Made by a program: the position numbers and the translations under genes. DNA of 64,000 nucleotides from DATBLE01 sp963775695 (GTDB taxonomy: Bacteria; Actinomycetota; Thermoleophilia; Gaiellales; Gaiellaceae), in contig CAVZJU010000002.1 in assembly GCA_963775695.1 (NCBI GenBank), positions 372,001 to 436,000 of the forward strand, given 5' to 3'. Under the pieces are notes generated by a model that saw only the letters and a program-made list of their open reading frames with translations, was not told the DNA's origin and made no database searches. How positions within the stretch are numbered: the stretch's first letter is position 1; every line of letters begins with the position of its first letter. Below are positions 25,198 to 33,341 of this stretch, one piece after another.

Positions 25198-25659
25198 CGC
25201 TCCTTCCGGGCGGCGATCATGACACGATGCGACCGTACGACTTGCAGTCGGTGACCCTCTGAAGACCTAGCCGTGCAGCTCTTGCAGTTCGATGGCAGAA
25301 CAAGCACCGCGGGCGTGGACGACAGTCTGAGAAGCTTCCCCGCGTCGATGATGTGATCCCTGTTGACGAGAGTGGCGGCCGCGCTCGTGTCACAGCGGTG
25401 TCCGGAAGCGATCACCCGCCGATCCGCGCCGACCTCCTCAGCTAGGCCGGCCCCGGCGGCCGTTCGGACAGGAGGCATCCGCCATGTCATCGGGTTGCCG
25501 TGCTCGATCGCCCGGCTGAAGTTCGCCCTGAAGGCTCCCGCGCGGTCACGGTCTCCGGTGGGATGGGGAGCTCGACGAGAATCGGTGAGCTAAAGCTTCG
25601 GAGAGAGGACGACCGCCGAGGCGGCCGCCCTCTCTGTCCACGTTCGCTCCGGCGGCTCG
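25198..25659. other. Intergenic region with SnoaL-gene terminator
   Basis: No reliable gene is present. AGAGAGG(25602-25608)...CCTCTCT(25629-25635), with an inner CCGCC/GGCGG, forms a stem-loop located just after the end of the minus-strand SnoaL-like gene and is its probable terminator. Confidence 0.5.
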
Positions 25660-26109
25660 TTATGCTGCCGCGCCGATCTGCTTGAGGAGAGTCGTCGAGT
25701 CGAAGTAGTGGCGGCTCTCCTTGATCTTGTCGCCCTCGAACGTGAAGAAGCAGGCAGCGGGCGTCTCCTGACGCTTGCCCGACGCCGGGATCGTTCCCTC
25801 TGCGCTCTCGAGCGGCCCGGTGTGGGTGCCCTTCCAGGTCACTTCCAGGGCCGCCTTGTTGCCGCTCGCGAAGGCGCCGGTCACTGTGCCGGCCGCATCC
25901 GGGAATGCGGTCTTCCAGCCCTTGAAGAGTTCGACGATCATCTCACGACCCTCGATCTTCCGCTGAGTTCCGAGCTCGTCGTAGCGTGCGTCGGAGGCGA
26001 ACGTTTCCCGCAACTGCTCCCAGTCGCCGGCGTTGAAGGTGTCGATCTGCTTGCGGGCGAGCTTGACGATCTCGTCCGTGGTCAGCACTTCTGTTGCCAT
26101 TGCAGTCAT
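25660..26109 (-). CDS. SnoaL-like ester cyclase/NTF2-fold protein
   Basis: 149 residues from ATG 26109, which has AGGAG 6-7 nt upstream; a second ATG lies at 26100. NTF2-like features: KQIDTFNAGDWEQLRETFAS, EGREMIVELFKGWKTAFPDA, ALEVTWKGTHTGPL, ACFFTFEGDKIKESRHYFD. SnoaL-type proteins bind or cyclise small hydrophobic ligands or are simple ligand-binding folds. Catalytic specificity cannot be read from the sequence. Confidence 0.85.
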   Translation of the reverse strand: MTAMATEVLTTDEIVKLARKQIDTFNAGDWEQLRETFASDARYDELGTQRKIEGREMIVELFKGWKTAFPDAAGTVTGAFASGNKAALEVTWKGTHTGPLESAEGTIPASGKRQETPAACFFTFEGDKIKESRHYFDSTTLLKQIGAAA

Positions 26110-26320
26110 TCCTAGCTCCTCTCGATAGTGGGCACGAGCAAGCAGCACTCGGAGAGGCGTGCGCCTCCGAACGGCCACCCCGGCTCGGCCAAGACCTGGT
26201 TACAACGAGGAAGAAGAGCTGGCGACTTGACGGACAAGAATCGAGACCGTCAGCGCAACTGGCTCGGTGTTTCCATATGGAAGTCTATCCTATTTCGAGG
26301 ATCGAATTTGAAGTGTTTTT

Positions 26321-26656
26321 TTAGCCGCCTTTTTGACGGCTCTGCACGATCCGCTGCGAGAGCGCCTGGGAGATGTCCTCGGGCGCTCGCGAGTAGATCC
26401 GGAGGTCCACCGGGAGCGACTTGAGGGCCCCCCGGTAGCACTCGAGCCGGTAGGTGGCGTCGATGCGGCCGTCTGCCCAGTCTCTGAGCAGCGCCGTCGC
26501 GCACGTGCTCTGGTCGGGTGTCCGACCGGCGACCTTCGCGGGGTCGGGCCTTCCCGTGGCCAGCAAGACGGCGACGACAGCGAGCAACACAACGGTCAGG
26601 CCGGCTAAGAATCCTCCGAGGAGCGTGCGACGCGATCTTCGAGCCGGCACGATCAA
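26321..26656 (-). CDS. Small membrane-anchored protein, 111 aa
   Basis: TTG 26656 overlaps the upstream stop (TTGA), supporting coupled translation; GTG 26650 is an alternative. One transmembrane helix (LLGGFLAGLTVVLLAVVAVL) is followed by an external domain with two cysteines, QSTCATALLRDWADGRID and YRLECYRGALKSLPVDLRIY. No family is recognised. The region after the stop is unusually AT-rich (26255-26330), unlike the surrounding DNA. Confidence 0.6.
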   Translation of the reverse strand: MIVPARRSRRTLLGGFLAGLTVVLLAVVAVLLATGRPDPAKVAGRTPDQSTCATALLRDWADGRIDATYRLECYRGALKSLPVDLRIYSRAPEDISQALSQRIVQSRQKGG

Positions 26657-27027
26657 CCCGCCGTGCTTTCGGGCACTGCTTCGCTGTCTGCCGCGAGTCG
26701 CAACCGTCGCTCGCTCGGCGCCGGGAACCGGGCGGAATTCCCGTCCAACTCGACGACGAAGAACCGGTCGGCGGCTCTGACGACAGTTGCGTCGTCGAGG
26801 TTCGCCGGGGTGACGATTGCGCCCAGGTGCGCGGGGATCACGATGAAGCGCTCGGCGGTTCCCCTGTACGACTCGGCGCCGGCGGGGAAGGTCTCCCGAC
26901 AGCTCGGCAGGGCACATTCACAGCGAAGCCGGGTGACGAAGCCGCGGCGCTCGAGGTTACCCGCACGGCGCGCAGGCGCGAGGCTCTGCCTGCGGGTGAG
27001 GCGCGGCAACGTGGGTGCTGTGCTCAT
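26653..27027 (-). CDS. Conserved hypothetical protein with CxC motif, 124 aa
   Basis: ATG 27027 with AGGAGG 5 nt upstream. The central part, RLRCECALPSCRETFPAG, holds a C-x-C...C arrangement often seen in small actinobacterial proteins next to a FIVIPAHLGAIVTPANLDDA-like segment and RAADRFFVVELD. Probably a small soluble metal- or ligand-binding fold. It is the first gene of a two-gene unit with the membrane protein. Confidence 0.6.
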   Translation of the reverse strand: MSTAPTLPRLTRRQSLAPARRAGNLERRGFVTRLRCECALPSCRETFPAGAESYRGTAERFIVIPAHLGAIVTPANLDDATVVRAADRFFVVELDGNSARFPAPSERRLRLAADSEAVPESTAG

Positions 27028-27225
27028 GTCCCTCCTGTGGTCGGGGTGATTTGCCGACCGGCTGAGTGAGGTCGGCAGGAACCTGCTCCAACCCGCTCGT
27101 CTGTGGGAGGACATCTCGCCGGCCACGAGGATGCGGACCGGCTGGCACTCTGCAATGCCGATGATTACGGCACTGACAACCTGGACCCTACCAGTCCGGC
27201 GCCTGGGTCGTGATCCGGCGCGGAG

Positions 27226-27930
27226 TCAACTGCCTTCGCTCAGGGGCACGTCGGCTCCGCCCCGATCGTCTTGACCGATAAGACGGGCCCCGTCGGTCGG
27301 TGGACCGTGGTAGGGCGCTACGGCCGGGGGCGGCGGAAGCAGCAGGAGGTGGCTCTCGACGACGGCGGCCGCGACATCGCTGAGCTTGCGGCCGTTGTGT
27401 TGTGAGTGGTCGCGAAGGCGTTGAAAGGCAGCGTCGGCGCCGATCGAGTGGCGGGCCATGAGGATCCCTTTGGCCTGCTCGATCAGGGCACGGCGCCCGA
27501 ACGCGCCCTGGAGGCTCTGGTACTCGCTGAAGCGTTGAAGGGTGATGTCGATCGCGCTCTGTAGCTCCTCGGGGGTGCCGTCGATGATGTAGGCGAAGAC
27601 GCCGCGCTTTGCAGCTTCGTGAACGTAGGCGGGATCGTCGGCGAGGAGGATCGCGATCACCGGGCAGGATGCCTCGCGCACGATCTCGGAAATCAGGTCG
27701 AGAGCGTGCTCCGAGCTCGACCCGAGCCCGACCAGTGCGACGTCGGGATGCTCTCTGGCCGTGACTGCGCCGACTTCCTTGACGTAGATCTCCCGTGCGA
27801 TCACGTCGTGTCCGAGGCCGATCACTACCTGTGCGAGTAGCTCGAGCCGGTCGCGCTTCTCGTTCGCGATCAGGACGCGCAGGTGTTGCACATCGCTCTC
27901 GGGCATGGCTGTCGTTGCCAACGCCCTCAT
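27226..27930 (-). CDS. ANTAR-domain response regulator
   Basis: 234 residues from ATG 27930 (GGGAG 6 nt upstream); ATG 27906 is the next start. Residues 15-135 form a receiver-like domain: LRVLIANEKRDRLELLAQVV, HPDVALVGLGSSSEHALDLI (D in PDVAL), PVIAILLADDP, and AAKRGVFAYIID. The ANTAR domain follows near 150-205: FGRRALIEQAKGILMARHSI, FQRLRDHSQHNGRKLSDVAA. ANTAR proteins bind tandem RNA hairpins and prevent termination. The proline-rich tail is unusual. No histidine kinase is adjacent. Confidence 0.88.
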   Translation of the reverse strand: MRALATTAMPESDVQHLRVLIANEKRDRLELLAQVVIGLGHDVIAREIYVKEVGAVTAREHPDVALVGLGSSSEHALDLISEIVREASCPVIAILLADDPAYVHEAAKRGVFAYIIDGTPEELQSAIDITLQRFSEYQSLQGAFGRRALIEQAKGILMARHSIGADAAFQRLRDHSQHNGRKLSDVAAAVVESHLLLLPPPPAVAPYHGPPTDGARLIGQDDRGGADVPLSEGS

Positions 27931-28019
27931 CTTACTCCCGGACGGAGGCTGGGCCGGAGCGCGCAAAGGTGCTACTGTCTTCGGTAGCGGCGCCGTATAC
28001 CTCGGCGCTGCGGAGTGCT

Positions 28020-28047
28020 CGCCGGGCCCGATTCAGGTGGCCCGGCG
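28020..28047. promoter_or_regulatory. 9-bp hairpin in the leader between the ANTAR gene and the + operon
   Basis: CGCCGGGCC-CGATTCAGGT-GGCCCGGCG is perfect. It lies about 90 bp before the + strand gene at 28139, with the ANTAR regulator divergent. It could be a leader structure or a site of control, but only one hairpin is clear, whereas ANTAR targets need two. Confidence 0.35.
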
Positions 28048-28138
28048 GATGTCCTCCCACAGTCGATGCGGGTTGGAGCCATAGAGGCCGACCCACGGCT
28101 GTCTGGTCGGCGACCACGCCTCGACCACGGGAGACGAC

Positions 28139-28561
28139 ATGCTCGAAGCAACCGCACCGCCACTTCGTGAGCGCGGCCCGCACCGCCCGCGCGGATCCGT
28201 TCCTCGCATGGCGCGGACAAGCCTGCCGACGGCCTGGGTATCCGGAGGCGTTCATCCGGTCGACATCGTCGTCCACGACCGGGACTCGGCCGGGATCCTT
28301 CTGGAGTACGCCGCCCCGCTGTTTGCCGCGGACGTGGCGCCCGGTTCCGTTTGGGCCATCAGGTTGCAGCCGCCGGCAGGAGAAGGATGGATTGTGGGGC
28401 TGCTCGCGCTCATCGAGCGCTGGCTGGAATCCGCGCAACTCCCCTGCGCGAAGGTGCTCTGCGGCGGCCGTAGCTATCTGATCCGCACCTCGCCCGACAT
28501 CGATCGGTCCAGCACCGTCACCGACATCACGAGCTCGCGTGTGCCCGCGAGCAGCCTGTAA
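28139..28561 (+). CDS. Hypothetical protein, 140 aa
   Basis: ATG 28139 with GGGAGA upstream; ATG 28208 is another possible start. The best-conserved-looking part is VDIVVHDRDSAGILLEYAAP, VWAIRLQPPAGEGWIVGLLA and RSYLIRTSPDI. It has no recognised domain or membrane helix. It is the first gene of a + unit with the LapA-like and flippase-like genes. Confidence 0.5.
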   Translation: MLEATAPPLRERGPHRPRGSVPRMARTSLPTAWVSGGVHPVDIVVHDRDSAGILLEYAAPLFAADVAPGSVWAIRLQPPAGEGWIVGLLALIERWLESAQLPCAKVLCGGRSYLIRTSPDIDRSSTVTDITSSRVPASSL

Positions 28562-28582
28562 GTCGGACGGAAAGGGAAGACC

Positions 28583-28930
28583 ATGCCCACCCAGACCGAA
28601 GCAGAGATCCGGCCCGCACCCGAACCCAGCCGGAACGGCGGGCCCCTTGTGTCCGCCGAGCCGGCGCCCGCCGAGACTCGCAGGGAGCGCCTCGGCCGCA
28701 AGGCCCGGCGCACCCGCTTCTACGCCTACGCGTCCTTGACGGTCGCGCTGCTGGTCTGTCTGGTGGCACTCGTCGCCGCGAACACGCGCCAAGTCGAATT
28801 GAGCTGGGTCGTCGGGTCGTCGAGCGCCTCGCTGGTCTGGATCATCCTCTGCTCGGCGTCTCTCGGCTGGCTGCTGGGGATCGTCAGCAGTGCGCTCATC
28901 CGCTGGCGGACACGCGCGCCGCGAGCCTGA
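28583..28930 (+). CDS. LapA-domain membrane protein
   Basis: 115 residues, ATG 28583 with GGAAAGGGAAG upstream. A basic N-terminal cytoplasmic stretch (about 1-45) is followed by two transmembrane helices, ASLTVALLVCLVALVAANTR and WIILCSASLGWLLGIVSSAL, in the pattern of the LapA (DUF1049) family, with NTRQVELSWV between them. LapA-like proteins are small inner-membrane proteins linked to lipopolysaccharide or envelope assembly. TGATG overlap with the following gene suggests translational coupling. Confidence 0.8.
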   Translation: MPTQTEAEIRPAPEPSRNGGPLVSAEPAPAETRRERLGRKARRTRFYAYASLTVALLVCLVALVAANTRQVELSWVVGSSSASLVWIILCSASLGWLLGIVSSALIRWRTRAPRA

Positions 28931-29967
28931 TGTCGACGGGGAGCATCGCAGCGGTAGGCATTGATCGCGCCCCTCCTCGGCATCGGGGCCGCCTGGTCGC
29001 GGGCGTCGCCTTCGCCGTGGTCACGGTCGCCGCTGCGATCCTGGTCGGCCGGCGCCTGACGCAGGCGAGCTGGCCACTCGACCACGCCCAGCCCGCGCTG
29101 GTCGCTGCTGCCGCTCTCTCCTATCTCGCCAGCTACTTCTTCAGGGCCCGTGGCTGGCACAGGCTCTTTCTTCCGGAGGAGTGCCCCGATCAAGCGCGCT
29201 GCCTCGCCTCCGTCGGCGCTGCGGCCGCAAGCGGTGCCGTGCTTCCGTTCCGGCTCGACTACCTGATCAAGGTCGGGATGCTGCGGAAGCTCGGCGGCGT
29301 TCGCGTGGGCTTCGAGGCGATCGTTCTGTCGATCGTCTCGCTGGGGATGATCGACGCGATCGCGATGCTGCCGCTCTCGATCTCGGCAACTGCGACGAGC
29401 GGCTCCGTGCTCAGGGGCCCACTCCTGATCGTCGTCGCCTTCGGCGTCGGCTGCTGCACGCTGCTCGTCGTCGGTGGACGCCTGATCCGTCTTCCGCTCC
29501 TACGCAGGAGCTGCCGCCTGCGGGCGATCAGCGAGCACGTCGCCTGGCACACGACCACCCGGGGGCGTCGCGACGCAACCGTCGCCTGGTTCTACTTGCT
29601 CGCCTGCTGGTCGACGCGCGCTTTCGGCAGCGCCGCCCTGCTCACCGCGCTCGGGCTTTCGTTCTCGCCGACGACCGCGCTCTCCGTTATCTGCTTATCG
29701 GCCGCAGCCGGCGTGGTCCCGATCACTTCCGGCGGCGTCGTCGTCGGCGCCGGCGCAACCGCCGGCATTCTGCTCGCGCTCGGCGTCGGCAAGGACATCG
29801 CGATCAACTTCTCCCTCGCCTCAGGGCTCCTGCTCGTGGGCAGTGCGATGGTCGCCGCCCTCTCGGGCGTTTTCGCTTCGTTTGCCCTCCGGACAGTGGC
29901 CCAGCACAAGCTCGCGCGCGCCGGAGTCGTGCTCGGCTCGATCACCACGTCGGAGGTGCGCACATGA
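28930..29967 (+). CDS. Flippase-like membrane protein (LPG synthase TM family)
   Basis: 345 residues. At least eight hydrophobic segments. The UPF0104 pattern is seen in ASYFFRARGWHRLFLPEE, AASGAVLPFRLDYLIKVGML, and VPITSGGVVVGAGATAGILL near the C-terminus. The family includes the membrane part of lysylphosphatidylglycerol synthase and likely lipid transporters. The start overlaps the LapA stop, and the stop overlaps the next small gene. Confidence 0.85.
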   Translation: MSTGSIAAVGIDRAPPRHRGRLVAGVAFAVVTVAAAILVGRRLTQASWPLDHAQPALVAAAALSYLASYFFRARGWHRLFLPEECPDQARCLASVGAAAASGAVLPFRLDYLIKVGMLRKLGGVRVGFEAIVLSIVSLGMIDAIAMLPLSISATATSGSVLRGPLLIVVAFGVGCCTLLVVGGRLIRLPLLRRSCRLRAISEHVAWHTTTRGRRDATVAWFYLLACWSTRAFGSAALLTALGLSFSPTTALSVICLSAAAGVVPITSGGVVVGAGATAGILLALGVGKDIAINFSLASGLLLVGSAMVAALSGVFASFALRTVAQHKLARAGVVLGSITTSEVRT

Positions 29968-30146
29968 CCCCGTTCTTGGACTGGCAGGCGTTTGTCTCCC
30001 GCTTCTACCCCGGGAGTGCGCGGCACGACTTTCGGGTGCTGAAGGCGTACGACGCGTACAGAAAGGGTCTCGCTGCGGAACAGTCCGTCGGGCCGGGAGA
30101 CGCCGAGGCGCTCCGGGTCTGGGAAGAAGAGGGAGGCGCGGCCTAA
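29964..30146 (+). CDS. Small hypothetical protein, 60 aa
   Basis: ATG 29964 overlaps the flippase stop (ATGA), so translation is coupled. The product MTPFLDWQAFVSRFYPGSAR plus an acidic tail is soluble, with aromatic residues at the start. Its role is unknown, but coupling to the flippase-like gene suggests an accessory subunit. Confidence 0.6.
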   Translation: MTPFLDWQAFVSRFYPGSARHDFRVLKAYDAYRKGLAAEQSVGPGDAEALRVWEEEGGAA

Positions 30147-30322
30147 GCCGTGACCGGAGCATCGCGCAAAGGGAGAAGGACCTGCGATGCGGAGTCTTTC
30201 CAACTGGACGACGCTCGTTGTTCGCACCCTGAGGTCGTTGATCCTGGGAGGACGTCGTAGTCGCATTCGCTTTCCAGACTGCATCGCTTGGTTGGCTGGT
30301 TCTTATCGAGGTCTGGGTCCTC

Positions 30323-30970
30323 ATGGTCTGGCTCGGCTACCGCTCATCCGGTAGGAGCCGGTTCGGCCGCAGACTCGACCAGCTCCTGGTCCTCCTCGTT
30401 CCTCAGATCGAGACGAACCAAGGAGGGACGATCGCAGCGCTCACGCAACACACGCTCCGGGCATTCAGAGGACACGTCGTTTCTGGAGAATTCCGCCGGC
30501 TTGCTCGTCGCTGGCGAGTGGAACTCGGGGCCGTCCACGCGTACGGCTATCAGGTGGCCTCGGAGACGATCTCCTCCTCGGCGGATGTAGTGCACGGCGG
30601 TGATCTCGTGCAAGAGACCATCGAGGCATTGCAGGCTGAGCGGACCAGCGATGGTGTAACCGTGCTGGAAGCGGAAGACCCGGTCGTGGTCCTCGCCTAC
30701 GGTCTCGGGGCCTGGCCGGCGGGGGCGGACTTGACGAGTCTCGAGGAGCTCCTCGAGGAGCTCGGGGTCTCGCACGGAGGGCTACGGATCCGTTTCGAGA
30801 GCTTCCTCCGCACCATTTCGCCCGCAGATCAGAATCGAGCGTTTCGCGAGCTCGCCGGAGCGTCGTTCGTCCTGGGCGCCGCAGCACGAATCGTCGAGGC
30901 CGGAGGATCTCCCGTCAAGAACGTGCGACCGCCTGGGTGGCTCGCAGCACTCAAGACGAATCGGCGATGA
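30323..30970 (+). CDS. Hypothetical protein, 215 aa; N-terminus uncertain
   Basis: The ATG at 30323 follows a frame that is already coding a hydrophobic stretch (VAFAFQTASLGWLVLIEVWV), so a membrane helix probably precedes it; no ATG/GTG/TTG start exists in that frame back to the in-frame TGA at about 30237. Either the start is CTG or a frameshift separates the beginning near 30187. The rest is acidic and soluble-looking (EELLEELGVSHGGLRIRFES). No family is recognised. Confidence 0.5.
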   Translation: MVWLGYRSSGRSRFGRRLDQLLVLLVPQIETNQGGTIAALTQHTLRAFRGHVVSGEFRRLARRWRVELGAVHAYGYQVASETISSSADVVHGGDLVQETIEALQAERTSDGVTVLEAEDPVVVLAYGLGAWPAGADLTSLEELLEELGVSHGGLRIRFESFLRTISPADQNRAFRELAGASFVLGAAARIVEAGGSPVKNVRPPGWLAALKTNRR

Positions 30971-30995
30971 CCGGGGAACAGGTGACCCGGCCCTG

Positions 30996-31187
30996 ATGCG
31001 GATCGCCCTCGTCGCCGCGCTCGTGTTCTTCCTGCTCTGCTCGGTGACGTCCGCGCAGGCGCCGGGGACTCGAACCGAGTATCACCCAAAGGAGGGCGGT
31101 GTCGTCCGCTGTCTCGAAGGGCCGACGGTGCCGTCGACGCGGGTCGAGGGTACTGGCACACCCATCTCTTGTTCGTGGGTTCCATGA
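30996..31187 (+). CDS. Small secreted protein, 63 aa
   Basis: ATG 30996. The first 20 residues are a signal peptide (MRIALVAALVFFLLCSVTSA) with likely cleavage after ASAQA-like SAQA. The mature part has two cysteines in VRCLEG and ISCSW, and may form one disulphide. No homologue is recognised and a ribosome site is weak. Confidence 0.45.
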   Translation: MRIALVAALVFFLLCSVTSAQAPGTRTEYHPKEGGVVRCLEGPTVPSTRVEGTGTPISCSWVP

Positions 31188-31396
31188 GAAGGCACTGCCG
31201 CGAAGCGCGGGCACCACCCGGGTCGGCGAATCCGACGGCGCGGCAGGATCGCGGCTATGCTCACACCAGCGCGTTGGCTCTTGTTGTTGAAGCTGCCGAG
31301 CCTGGCTTTTTCTCTTCGACTGTATTTCTCGGCCTGACCGCAGCAGTGTGCCCATTCGAGCGCTCTGCCCCGTACGACCACAGAAGGAGCAATCAC

Positions 31397-31711
31397 ATGC
31401 ATGCCACCATTCGTCGTTACGAGGGTGTCGACATGGCCCGCACGAATGAGGTCACTGGCAAGGTCAACGAGAAGCTCGTCCCCGAGCTCAGCAAGCTGCC
31501 CGGTTTCGCCGGCTATTACCTGATCGAGGCCGGCAACGGCGTTCTCAGCTCGCTCGGTCTCTTCGAGACGTCCGAGCAGGCCGACGACTCCAGCAAATTC
31601 GTTGCGAAGTGGATCGCCGACGAGAACCTGAACACGGCGATCCCGAACGCTCCGAGGATCACGTCCGGCAAGGTCGTTGCTCACCGCAATGGCGTGGCCG
31701 CCGTCGCGTAA
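31397..31711 (+). CDS. Dimeric alpha/beta-barrel (ABM-type) protein
   Basis: 104 residues from ATG 31397, with AAGGAG 7 nt upstream. The fold pattern is HATIRRYEGVDMARTNEVTG, LPGFAGYYLIEAGNGVLSSL, LFETSEQADDSSKFVAKWIA. This is the small antibiotic-biosynthesis-monooxygenase-like dimeric barrel, common in stress or heme-related proteins. No active-site residue can be assigned. Confidence 0.78.
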   Translation: MHATIRRYEGVDMARTNEVTGKVNEKLVPELSKLPGFAGYYLIEAGNGVLSSLGLFETSEQADDSSKFVAKWIADENLNTAIPNAPRITSGKVVAHRNGVAAVA

Positions 31712-31728
31712 CCCAGCGCAGTTCGTAT

Positions 31729-31769
31729 CACGACGAGAGGGCCCGGCTGCGCCGGGCCTTCTCCTCGTG
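31729..31769 (+). terminator. Two-part hairpin terminator
   Basis: Outer stem CACGACGAG/CTCCTCGTG and inner stem GGGCCCGGC-TGC-GCCGGGCC, each with at most one mismatch, end just after the barrel gene at 31711. TTCTCC is only a weak U-tract. It ends transcription on the + strand or between convergent units. Confidence 0.55.
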
Positions 31770-31939
31770 CTTTGCCCACGAGAACCGTTGACGGCGAGCA
31801 CGATGACGAGGCCGACCACGGTATGCGAGCGAGCCCGCTTCGTTGGTGGTCACCTTGCTTCGGCCCCTCGTCAGCGTGGGGAGGCTGCTCAGCTCGTTCC
31901 AGGCCGAGCGCTCTCCGTCTGGCTCGTCAGGCCGAGAAA

Positions 31940-32299
31940 CTAGCCCGCGCCCCTTTGCGACGCGGACTCCCTGCCTTCGGGGTAGTGGCCCTCGCCGGGC
32001 CATGAGGAAAGGGTCAGAATCACCTGAGCGCCGTGCTCGCTCTCGATGCGATGCCGCTCGCCCGGCTCGAACGTCAGCAGCGTGCCCGGGCCGCCGACCA
32101 CGACGTCGCTGCCCACTTCGATGCGTGCTTCCCCCTCGACGATCGTCAGCCAGGCGCGTTCGCGCACCTGGTGCTCGCCCAGTTCCTGACCGGGCGCGAG
32201 CCTGATGACGATCGCGCGCGCTCCATCGACGGTCTCGAGGACTGCCGGCGACCGGATTCCCTCCGGCGCCTCGATCTGGGTCACGTCCCAGGACTGCAC
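31940..32299 (-). CDS. Cupin-domain protein
   Basis: 119 residues from GTG 32299; TACGAT ends 6 nt before it, so the transcript may be leaderless. The cupin barrel is seen in RAIVIRLAPGQELGEHQVRE, WLTIVEGEARIEVGSDVVVG and TLLTFEPGERHRIESEHGAQ. Only H in GEH and H in GERH are candidate metal ligands. Small cupins act as isomerases, dioxygenases or sensors; specificity is unknown. Confidence 0.8.
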   Translation of the reverse strand: MQSWDVTQIEAPEGIRSPAVLETVDGARAIVIRLAPGQELGEHQVRERAWLTIVEGEARIEVGSDVVVGGPGTLLTFEPGERHRIESEHGAQVILTLSSWPGEGHYPEGRESASQRGAG

Positions 32300-32543
32300 C
32301 CGGCGATCGTATTTCAGACCGTCGGCGGATGAAGAGGAACCTCGCGGTCAGGGCCGCTGCCTGCGGCGTCTTGCTCGTGCTCGGTTCGCTCTTTCTCCTT
32401 CGCCTGCGCCTCTTGCCGTAGTTCCCCGGCACCGGTCGCTTCCTCGGTCGTCAGCGGCCGGTCGGCGGACGGTGCCCACCCGGCAGGCGGTCCAAGAAAG
32501 CACGCAGGCGCTTCACGAACTGAGAGCGTGTGGGCTTTTCTGT
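32300..32543. other. Gap before the integrative element
   Basis: No solid gene. A 30-codon frame at 32329-32421 (MKRNLAVRAAACGVLLVLGS and LFLLRLRLLP) has a hydrophobic core but no ribosome site. GTGGGCTTTTCTGTTG at 32530-32545 borders the tRNA half. Confidence 0.3.
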
Positions 32544-32585
32544 TGGGCCCGCCTGGATTCGAACCAGGGACCAACGGATTATGAG
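32544..32585 (-). repeat. Left att copy (displaced tRNA 3' half)
   Basis: Identical to 36803-36844. On the minus strand: anticodon loop CTCATAA, TCCGT, TGGTC, CCTGG-TTCGAAT-CCAGG, CGGGCCC, A. The sequence diverges at the first base past the anticodon loop (A versus T). Confidence 0.9.
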
Positions 32586-32668
32586 ACCTGACCGGGGAGC
32601 CCTCCGTGGCTTCTCTTGGCTCTGCTGCGTGCTCTTAGATGTGCTCAAGCACAGTGGATCGGCGCAGT

Positions 32669-32692
32669 TCGGGACACGGTTCGGGACACGGT
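32669..32692 (+). repeat. Left arm-type direct repeat TTCGGGACACGG x2
   Basis: Two exact 12-bp units in tandem, 84 bp from the left att core. The right end has the related CGGGACA at 36724-36730 and 36734-36740, 61 bp from its core and inside the integrase gene. They are likely integrase arm-binding sites. Confidence 0.55.
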
Positions 32693-32707
32693 TTCGCCCG
32701 TGGCCCG

Positions 32708-33310
32708 TTACTGCGGGAGGCGGGAGACCATCCGGCGGACCAGTGCGGATTCCTCGTCGAGGGTCAGAGCAGGCGAGAAGGCATCGATAGGGACGACCCA
32801 GACGAGGGCACGGCCCTTCTTGGCGATGATGCCGTGAACGTAGAGAGTGACTGAGATGCCGTTTGCCTTGTAGCTCACGAGCACCTCGTGGGCGTTCGTC
32901 TGCGCCGGAACACCACGGACTAGGTACCGCCCGAACTTCACGTCCTCCGCGTGCGTCTTCTTCTTCATGAGATCAGCGAGGCACGTCCAGGGCTTGTTGC
33001 TTGAGATCGCGGCATAAACCCTTCGAGCCTGCGTGACGGTCCGGAACACTCCTATCGAGGCGACCATTTGTGCAATCTCACCCTTACCGAACTCGCGGTA
33101 TGACTTCCCCGTCGGCTTGGCGATACGGGTCGTGTCGAGGCACGTCCTGTCCTTGCTCTCGGTCCCCGTCTGTGTTCTCCACCCCGGCGGCAGGTCAGTG
33201 AGCCGCGCCTGCGCCCGGTACGCAATCCGTTGATCAGCCGGTGTCAGAGCGAGACCGAGGGGAGCTGCGACCGCGCAGATCAACGCGATCGCCAAGAGGG
33301 AACGTCTCAC
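32708..33310 (-). CDS. Secreted hypothetical protein, 200 aa
   Basis: Start GTG 33310. A signal peptide (MRRSLLAIALICAVAAPLGL) is followed by PADQRIAYRAQARLTDLPPG and three cysteines in the mature region, including DRTCLDTTRI and WTCLADLM. The fold resembles small secreted actinobacterial proteins with two disulphides such as PknH-sensor-like domains. It is the leftmost cargo gene of the integrative element and reads toward the left att site. Confidence 0.65.
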   Translation of the reverse strand: MRRSLLAIALICAVAAPLGLALTPADQRIAYRAQARLTDLPPGWRTQTGTESKDRTCLDTTRIAKPTGKSYREFGKGEIAQMVASIGVFRTVTQARRVYAAISSNKPWTCLADLMKKKTHAEDVKFGRYLVRGVPAQTNAHEVLVSYKANGISVTLYVHGIIAKKGRALVWVVPIDAFSPALTLDEESALVRRMVSRLPQ

Positions 33311-33341
33311 GCATCAAGGGTCCGCACACTGGTACATGAAG

